The position numbers were made by a program, and so were the translations under genes. Below the pieces are notes generated by a model. The model did no database searches. It was not told the origin of the DNA and saw nothing but the letters and a program-made list of their open reading frames with translations. 64,000 bases of DNA from Gnetum montanum (Eukaryota > Streptophyta > Gnetopsida > Gnetales > Gnetaceae). The DNA lies in assembly GCA_015680685.1 (NCBI GenBank), contig MNCI01027262.1:418338-482337 (forward strand), written 5' to 3'. Shown here one piece after another: positions 56,088-64,000 of this stretch (positions within the stretch are counted from its first letter, which is position 1; the number at the start of each line of letters is the position of its first letter).

Positions 56088-58253
56088 GTCTAAAGGAGTG
56101 GTCCGAGAGAGGTTAACAAAGAATTGCAAAACACCATAGCAGGCTTGGCACCAACATAACTTGTTAGTACCTAACTAGATGTCATTTCACCATGCTCAAG
56201 AGTGATAATGGTTGTAGTATGCTAGAGGTAAAGGATGTAGGTAATGTGTTAAGGATGGCAAGGAAGGTAAAATGCAGGTAGGATGTCATGTTATAATATG
56301 TAGAGTTAGCATGGCTGACAATGACCATGGTACTAGGGTGGCTCACCATTGGAATGTTGACCTCTCATCAGAATGCTCATGAGAGAGTCAACATCCATGG
56401 CATCATGATGACTTACCCCTAAAATTATGATCCCTCATTAGAATGCTCATGAGAGAGTCAGTGTGGATATAAGGTTAGACAAGTTGCAAAATTGCAGCTT
56501 TGCTAATTTTCTTGGGAATATGATTTTCTCCATTCTTTTTTCGTATGTTTTTGCATTTGTTTCTTGTGCTTGGGGACTTTCGGCTTGGGCATTGGTAGTG
56601 CTTTGCCATGGTAAGGGCCACCACCGTTGTAGCCTTTTCAGCTACCATGGTAGGGAGGGACATGTATTGGAAAGGTTTTTTGCTTTTTTGGAGTAAATGA
56701 AGGGTTTTCTTTGATTACATGTGGGCACATGAAGGGGTATGATAGTCTTGGATGCAACAATTTTTCTATGAGGGGTTTCATGGAGGCTACAACTATGAAA
56801 ACAGCCAATGTGGCCATGAGTGGAGAGGCCACAAGTTTGTGTAGGGTTTTTTGACTATGGGGTTTCTAAGGCATGCAACATTTCTAGCAAAAATTTTATT
56901 TTTATTTTAAAACATTTCACAGTGTGGGGTAGGGACTTATAGTTTGGTGATGGTAGCTAGGAGCCACCATCCATAGGATATAGGGCATGACATAGGGTTT
57001 TGTAATTTTTTCTTCTTTGGATTTTTTTTGTGCAAATAAGGGTAGAACAAGGATCAGGGTTGAGGGTGGCAGTAATGACCATGAGCATCCTGCAGTAGAG
57101 CAATGGCATGATAGGGGTTTACCTTGCAATTTTTTTGTCTATGTTTTTTAAGAAGAATGAGAAAGTGGAGGTTACGTGTGCTTGGGATGTGGGATTGCAG
57201 GGGGCATCTTCACCCACAGCATTACCACATGGCCATAGAGGTTGTGAGGGAAGGCTTAGTGCCAAAGGCATGTTTCTACGTTTTCTAGTTTTTTACATGG
57301 TGTGGGGGCTGTGACCATGGCCACAACCATAGGGACCACAGTCGTGGTTGGTGTCTGGCATGCAAGGCATAGTGAAAGTCATAGTGAGGGAGTGGTAGGA
57401 ACAACAAGTATCATGCCCAGCTCTGTAGTAGGGTGTGATTCATATGACATCATAGGAGCAATAGTGGGTAGTGTAGAATGCCATGGTGGGGTGCTAGGTA
57501 GTGGAGTTGATAGTGTAGTGTAGAGCGTTACGACAGGGTATGGTAGGCAAAGGGAGAATTGGGATGGTAGCCAAGATCTCACTCCTTATAGGCCATAGCC
57601 AAGACTATGCTCCTTATCATGAAGGTACATTTGATGCCATGTGTTTGATGAAATGGTGTCTTCCCAATAGTTAATTTTTTTTGTGACTACGCTTTGTGGA
57701 GAATGTAGTTAAGAGTTAGAATTTTTTGCAACCTAGGACTATGCTCTCCAATTTCCAAAGCATAGTAAGAGTGATCCAGGGATAGAAGAATTTTCTATTT
57801 TTGGACTATGCTCTTTGTTGAGGTAGTCCAAAGTTAGAAAAATTTTGGAAAATTTTGTAAATCAAGGCTAAACTTGCAAAATGCTGCTAAACCTATGGAC
57901 TATAATGATGCTAAATTACCAAAATATGAAAACTATAATGATGTTAACGATGCTAGCCATGTGAACCATAGTGATGCTAACCTACGAAGACTGCAAATTG
58001 TAATGATCCTAAACATGTGAACAAATGTAAAATGAGATGCTAATACAATGCAAAATGTGCTATACCCCAGTGAGTATCAGGCATGTCAAATGTATTTGTT
58101 GACATCCTATAGCTGTGGGGCACTAGCTGAAATTTAAAATATTTTGCTAATCTATGTTATATGATACTAGTTTGCTAACTTAATTAATGATTTTTATGTC
58201 AAAATTGCATCTATGTGTATACTAAGACTTTGTTGGTTGTTGTGAGGATTCAG
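56088..58253 (-). other. Fused 3' UTR and spacer of Ogre-F
   Basis: 56088-56560 matches the Ogre-DE 3' UTR start (24467-24960). 57690-58250 matches the Ogre-DE spacer before the HAD-like exon (32575-33216), including CTATGCTCTCC...AGCATAG pairs and the segment CCCCAGTGAGTATCAGGCATG. The 7 kb that separate these in Ogre-DE are missing. GCCATGG-rich sequence fills the middle. Confidence 0.65.
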
Positions 58254-61200
58254 GGTGCTATTAAATCCCATCCTAGTTGTCATTAATCTTGTGGGTATTT
58301 TGTGCTTCATGAGAGAGCCTGTCCCCAATATGCTTACATCGGATATGTGTGTGGGCCATTAGGCAGTGTGGTTCTAGCTAGGGCATGTGAGTTCCTAAAA
58401 TTCCTACTGTAGCACTTTAGTTTGATGATGTTGTCACACATAGTAGTGGAGGTTGCCAGCACCATAAAAAATATGTTGCTACCTAGGGCTAACCAAGACA
58501 TTTTGAGGTTCATGTCTGATGAGCCCACTATTAGTCATGATTGAGTAGGTGGTTTGGGTAGAGGCCCCAGGGATGCTTTTCCGTTATCCAAGATCTAGTG
58601 GATGATAGGTTTTAGTTGCTACAATAAGAGCAACATCCTCTTTGTTGCTCTATGCATGCACACTTTGTTTTAGAACCCACCTAAAATGGTCTACTGCATG
58701 GGAGGGTAACTGGCCTTATAGCTTTTGCAATGTATTTTTACTATTGGCTCATACAAAGTTTGCTAACTAATCATACTTTTTGCTAGATTTAGAGTTGATG
58801 AGATGGATTCTCTAACCTTGACTTGAATCACCTTAGAGGTATTCTCCTCTAGCACAAATGTCTGAGAAGCTATGCTTGAGTAGGTGGGATCTGATCCTGG
58901 GGCCTACCCCACTCAATATATGAGGGCATACAAGTTGTACAAGACCCAAGGTTGGATAGATGAGAAGTGGGCTACTGGTGAGCTCAACATTGAGGAGATT
59001 CTTACATAACCACCACCATCTCACACTCCATTTGTACCATGTAAGCATTTACTCTTTGGCTCTTGTGCTTGCTCACGTGCCTATTGATTTTCCTTTGCAT
59101 GGTGTTAATGTTTTTCTTGCCTCTGTTGTAGTGGCAATTGCTTCAAGGGAGGTGAGGATAGTGACCGTAGGCCACATAGAAGCCACCCTCATCATGAAAT
59201 ATGGTCATGTAGAGGGTGCACAACATTGGTTGTGCCACTAGGCCTTAGATGAACTAACCACTAGGCTCATACATGCTAGGTTGATGGACCTATTATTGCT
59301 CCTTAGCCTAAGACTTCTAGTGGCTAAAATGGTCACCATCATTAACTCCTTCAGTAGTGACATCAAGCATTTTGTTACTCAAGTATGCAGTGTGAGGGTA
59401 GTGTTGGACCTTAGTGAGGCCTTCTTTGTCAAACTCTGTGGACTCCTCATTGATGGCCCATTGGTTGTTGATAAGGTGAATAGGGAGGTGGACCATACAA
59501 GGGAGATCAAGGACTAGTTGGAGGCTACTTGATCTCACAAGGGAATACCCATCAAGGATGTGCTGGTGCCTAAGGTTTGAGAGATCTACCCTCTCCTTCA
59601 TGCCTATGTATTCCCAAATTTTCTCTCCTAACAAAAAATCCTTAGGGTGAATCAAGCATAGATGATGAAAGAGGTGTTGTTGAAAGGCACAAGAAGCAAT
59701 TGGGTTGCTTAGATCACCATGGGCTTGCATGAAGAGATCACCAGGTTGTGGTTCAACCTCTAAGTGAGGTCTCACATTCACTTTGTATTTTTCACAGGAT
59801 ATTTGTGAAGGTTTGTGAAGCTCTTGGTGATATGTGATGTTGGGAAATGGATAGTACAGGACTATGAGTAGTTGTCAAAGCCATGGATCAAACATATGTT
59901 CATAACCACTCACACGTAGGACCCCCAAACAAGATCAATGAGTCATTTTTAGTAACAACTAGAGGTCTCATGGGGTGGTCACACTATTCATGTGATAGCG
60001 TGGGCTAGGATCCCTCAGTTGGCACTAGGGATGTGAACAAAGTGGACTGCTACATTGCAAAGATGGTGGGACCCTCCAAGGCAAAGATCAAGAGGCCATG
60101 CCCTACAAAGAAGGTTGCTCCTAAGGTTGGATAGGTGAGTAACAAGAAGATCAAGCTTAAGCTTCATAGCTTTTTCACAAAGGTTGTAGGTTAGTATGTT
60201 TAACTTAAATGCATTGATTATACGAATGTTTATATTTTATGTTTTTTTTGTGCTATATTATGCTAATGTGCTAATGTATACTAATGTGTGTAAGTTATAG
60301 AACTGGAAGAGAGGGTTTCCAAAGAAATGGTGGAAGCTATAGTAGAGGATGTATTCCCTCAAATAGAAGAAGGGAAGGCCCATAGGGATGAGCTATGCAA
60401 TGCCAAAAATGCCCTCCAATAGTTGGAGAAGGGGTTGTTGCACCTCGATGGGGATGATTTTGATTGCCTTTTTGATGATGTATAGTTGGGGGACCTCCTA
60501 TTCTTATGCCTAAGGGCCTACTAGGTGAATGCCTTGGATTGCCATCTTTTGTTGCTCTTTTGCTCTATCATCTTTGTCTATTTGATTATATATTAATTGT
60601 CTTGCTATGTTGCAGCCTCAAATGTGCCTGCTAGTAGTCCAACATCTACCTATCGCATGAAGTTATGGGTAGACATGCCTGATAAGTTTTCTTTTAGGAA
60701 GAACATTATGGAGGACATGCTTGATTTCCTACAATAGGAAAATCCCAAGCTCGATATGTGCATGATGTTGGTTTTCTTATGTTGCTTTACCAATTTAATG
60801 CTTAGCTTGTGGTTAAGGTTGATTTTTTTGTTGTATGGAAATAGGTTTTAAGCTTCGATGGGATATGAGTAGGGTGGCTAAGATGGATGTCATTCCTAAG
60901 TTTCCTCTTGAATTGGACCAAGTGTCTCATTGTACATACAAGGTAGCTAGTAAATGCACACTTTCCTACAAGAAAGAACTGTGGATCTATAGGCACTCAA
61001 ATGAGCACCTATGGAAATGCATGCGTGAGCTCTAAGAGAGGGTGATCATCTAGGACATAAAGATTGGGGATCTTCAATCCTGATATGACTCTTTGGTGGC
61101 TCAATCATAAGGAGACAATACCTGGCAGACCACTAAGATTAATTATGCAGGGTATTGGTTAGTCGTCTAGGGTAAAAAAGAGGCCATCCAAGAGATTATC

Positions 61201-61842
61201 AAGCACTGGTTACAGATGGATCTACTCATCCAAAAGAACTAGAATAGGAAAAACTACAATACTAAGGTATATAGGTGGGGGAAAACTCAAAAGAACCATA
61301 AGCACTAATACAAGCATGAGCATGATGCATACCTTCAATGGTACAATAGGAGTCTATCAAACACTGCCACCTCGAGATGTTTCTTAAGATGACCAATGGG
61401 AGATAGGCCTACAAGTTGTTTGCTCATCATACCATGGTGCGTGATTTTCCTAAGAGGTAGATCGTCACACCCTTAGGAGAGGTTTCCTCTACTACCTTTT
61501 CCATGGAGCTAGCCACATGGACCACCATGGACAAAGGCAAGACCCTTGTGGGAATTAAATTTGGCTAGGAGGATTGGACGTAGCTATCTAAGGTTGAGAT
61601 CCTATGATGCGTGAAGGAATGTGTTGATAGATTGCCTCCAAATATGGTCAATGTAGGATCCTCTTAGGTTATTTTTTTGTTTATTTTTATGCTTTTTCAT
61701 GTTAGTTTACATATTGTACATTTGCTTACTAATTGTTCATTTTGTTGTAGTTTTGCGGTAGTAGGCACTAGGTAATGCTACAAGCCTTAGTGGTGTCGTA
61801 GAGGAAGAAATACATCCTCCTCCACCTAACACCATTGGTTGA
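58254..61842 (+). pseudogene. Antisense gene of Ogre-F, long form
   Basis: The acceptor GATTCAG ends at 58253. Phase 2 leads to NPILVVINLVGILCFM, where the nucleophile Asp is Asn. A TAG follows Ile at the same place as in the other copies, then CYNKSNILFVA and NPPKMVYCMGG. Middle exons are seen at 58880-60520 (RAYKLYKTQGWIDEKW, PSHTPFVPC) and 60620-61020 (FSFRKNIMEDMLDFL; WIYRHSNEHLWKCMREL). The 3' domain is at 61130-61640 (YRWGKTQKNHKH). The tail VVEEEIHPPPPNTIG ends in TGA 61840-61842. It is collinear with Ogre-DE. Confidence 0.68.
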
Positions 61843-62084
61843 GCATGTTCTGATGTAGCCCTACTATTGGGCATTTTTTCATTTTTGTGTATTTTTTGCT
61901 ACATGGTGTTGATGTTGATGTCATGTACTATTATTGATATGAGATGTAATGGATGCATTTGCTATATGGAGTGTGTAACTTTTGTGATTATTTGCTATAT
62001 GTTTTACTATGTTGATATTGTGATGGATTAATGTGCTAAGTTACGACTATGTGATGATGACTATGCAATGATAATGCAACTAAG

Positions 62085-62860
62085 CCATTACAAGCCCCAT
62101 GCTAGTTTAAGGTCATTTCAACCTTGATCACCTCATCACAAAATGTGAGGGGTGTTGAACTCAATTCCTATAGTGCAATATGTAGCATAATAGCATAGAT
62201 GGATTGTTCATCTACTAGGATGTCCTCTGTAATAGGAATGGAGGTCAACATGTAGACCAATGCTTCATGATGGGTAGAAGAGGTCATGATTAAGTTGTAT
62301 AGGCTTAGGGTTATGTTCTTTTGTTTTAAAGCCTATTTCATTTGGGCCAATGCATATAAGAAGTATTTTCTACTATCTACCATTTTGTTGTCCTCTACCT
62401 CCTCCATGGGGCCCAAGAGATGAATCTCTTGTGGAGGATATTTTGGCTTGCCTTGCCTTGCTTGCCTAGGAGCCTCAATGCTCAATTGCTAGTTGCTTGT
62501 TGTAGCCTTCTCGGTTGATCTGACCATAGGGATGGTAGACAAGGGGATTGGCTTCAATGGATCTATCTCTCTTTACTCCTAGTGCTACCTAAGAATATTG
62601 TTAGTAAGGTGCTCATTAGGCCTCATGGGTTGCCACCTAGATGTTCTACTAGTGTTGCCTATAGGATGATCCCTTGGATGAGCAAGGATTAACACATGGC
62701 TCAACACCGAACTCTAGGTAGGTGATTGAGGTGTTGTTGTTGCAACATGCTACTATACCCTAACCACATAGGATGTTGTGGATGCCTGAGGTCATGCTTT
62801 GAAAGCAAAATGAAACCTCAAACTTGTGGGAGATAAGGGGGTTCTAGTGTTGCTAGAGGG
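62085..62860 (-). pseudogene. Protease remnant of Ogre-F (N-terminal linker only)
   Basis: One GCTAGTTTAAGGTCATTTC unit is joined directly to sequence equivalent to Ogre-D2 near 19500. The segment encoding the active site and ILGR motif is deleted, with AAGGTCA shared at the junction. The remaining linker to gag aligns with the other copies. Confidence 0.65.
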
Positions 62861-64000
62861 CACATAGACTACGAATGGTCATTGCACTAGCTTTGGGTTA
62901 TTGTCAATGCTAATAGCATTAATGGTGTACCCAACATCATCCATGTTTAGAGTATCCTTGTAGACCCTCATAAATTGATTTTGAAAGTGAACTAGGTTGG
63001 TGGCATTAAGCACTAACTTTCCTCTATTAATCATACATTGGATGTCATCTTGTAGAGCCATGCAAAAGTTAGTATCATGGCTAGGCAACTGATGGTAATG
63101 GCAAAACCTAGTTAGCCTAAAATGCTTAGGGACCAAAGGCTCATTGGGAACTATAGCCAAGGGATTCATAATGAGCTCATAGTATCTATCATGTCTCTTA
63201 TGAGCATCATTGAACATCTTCTTGTACTAGATTCATCCAACCTCAAGCAGTTGGTTCAAGAGTTTTGATGACTTTAAAGGCAATGAGGTGTACTTTGAGC
63301 AATCCTTGTACTAAAAGTTGGACCTTGGAGCTTCTTGCATTGCATTGTCAATGAAATACAATATTTTTTTGGTGTGGTGCTAGGGCTAGCAATCTTATTA
63401 TTGGTCAAGGCCTTGGGTGGTTTGGCCATTGTCTTGGGGTTAGTTAGTTTGTCCTTGTTGGCCTCTGTTGCCACTATTGTGGTTTGTTTGCCCTTGTTTT
63501 TATCTTTCTTGACATGCAAGTTCTTATAGGCCACATAGGCTAGGTCATTACTAGCTTTCACTGTGTCTTGTATGCTTTTGGTTTGGGAAAATCCTTGACT
63601 TAGAGATTATGGGGCTAGATAGTACAACTTTGACTTAATAAAGTCATTGACTACATCTTTTAAAAAATCTAGAAGGTGCATTTTTGCTGTGGGATCATAG
63701 ATTTCATTGAGTGATGCACTTAATCATTGAATAAACTTCTACATAATCTCTGGATGGCCTAGCTTAATCTACATCAATTAGTCAAGGGTTACTTCAGGGT
63801 TCAAGTTATACTTGAAGGTGTGATGAATTTGCTGAGCAAGTCCTCCAAAGAGGAGATTAAGGCCCTAGGAAATGCCTAGTACTAATTGAGTGTCTTTCTA
63901 GTTAGGAACATGGTGAAGACACATATGATAGAATGTGGTCATGCTTGCAGTAACAGGCACTTAGACCTAAAGGTTATGAGATGCACATTAGGATCTCCTT
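62861..64000 (-). pseudogene. Gag of Ogre-F, partial
   Basis: It contains RHDRYYELIMNPLAIVPNEP, the knuckle FCHYHQLPSHDTNFC (Gly of GHDT changed to Ser) and the Lys-rich linker KKDKNKGKQ. The capsid region continues to the window end. One 112-codon stretch (63217-62879) is intact. Confidence 0.78.

Larger units (their letters stand above)
54474..64000 (-). mobile_element. Ogre-F: internally deleted Ogre-like element, 3' part
   Basis: It has gag (to the window end), a short pro linker, the antisense gene, a short 3' region, polypurine tract and 3' LTR. The protease core is gone and no RT, RNase H or integrase lies between the antisense gene and the LTR, so it could only move with help in trans. 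The 5' LTR is outside the window. Confidence 0.8.

Overview
The window is eukaryotic nuclear repeat DNA from a large plant genome. Nearly all of it is Ty3/gypsy LTR retrotransposon sequence of two lineages. I see no convincing host gene, rRNA or tRNA gene, or prokaryotic feature. A gymnosperm or other giant-genome plant fits the roughly 20 kb elements and the dense nesting, but that is inference. Names used below are mine.

Lineage 1 is Tat/Ogre-like, called Ogre-A, -D2, -DE and -F, all on the minus strand. It has 1.4-1.7 kb LTRs beginning TGAAACAC, a primer site complementary to tRNA-Asn, a joined gag-pro frame, a long spacer, then RT, RNase H, a second (archaeal-type) RNase H and integrase. 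Lineage 2 is Athila-like, called Athila-B and -C (minus) and Athila-G (plus). It has roughly 0.9 kb LTRs of the form TGATGA...TCATCA, a tRNA-Asp primer site, and an Athila-type gag and pol.

Layout. Positions 1-10244 hold Ogre-A (5' LTR, gag-pro, spacer, RT, RNase H, part of the second RNase H), inserted in the gag of Athila-B (10245-12856). Athila-B lies in Athila-C (12857-17439), which lies in the spacer of Ogre-D2 (17440-23006). Ogre-D2 shares one LTR (23007-24448) with the full-length Ogre-DE (23007-43488), whose integrase is split by a plus-strand solo LTR (27095-28614). A short unassigned spacer is followed by Athila-G (43840 to about 52.6 kb), an orphan plus-strand coding remnant (53.1-54.2 kb), and Ogre-F (54474 to beyond the end). 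Ogre-F has lost its protease core and everything from RT to integrase.

The most notable system is an antisense, intron-containing gene carried inside the Ogre-like elements, between protease and RT and opposite to gag-pol. It is seen four times: 2368-4236, 17440-18160 (remnant), 33217-36841 and 58254-61842. Its 5' part resembles the HAD-superfamily FCP1/SCP (NLI-interacting factor) fold but lacks the catalytic aspartates. Its 3' part is a conserved domain I do not recognise, with a His/Lys/Tyr-rich motif and an acidic tail. The spacer occupies the position of the Ogre-type intron, so a spliced gag-pol mRNA would remove it while the packaged genomic RNA keeps it. The antisense gene's own introns would be invisible to sense-strand splicing.

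Decay differs sharply between copies. Ogre-A and the Athila-B LTR keep many CpG sites; the other elements are CpG-poor, CTAG-rich and full of TAG codons where Gln CAG is expected. This is the footprint of methylated-cytosine deamination, and it agrees with the nesting order (outer elements older).
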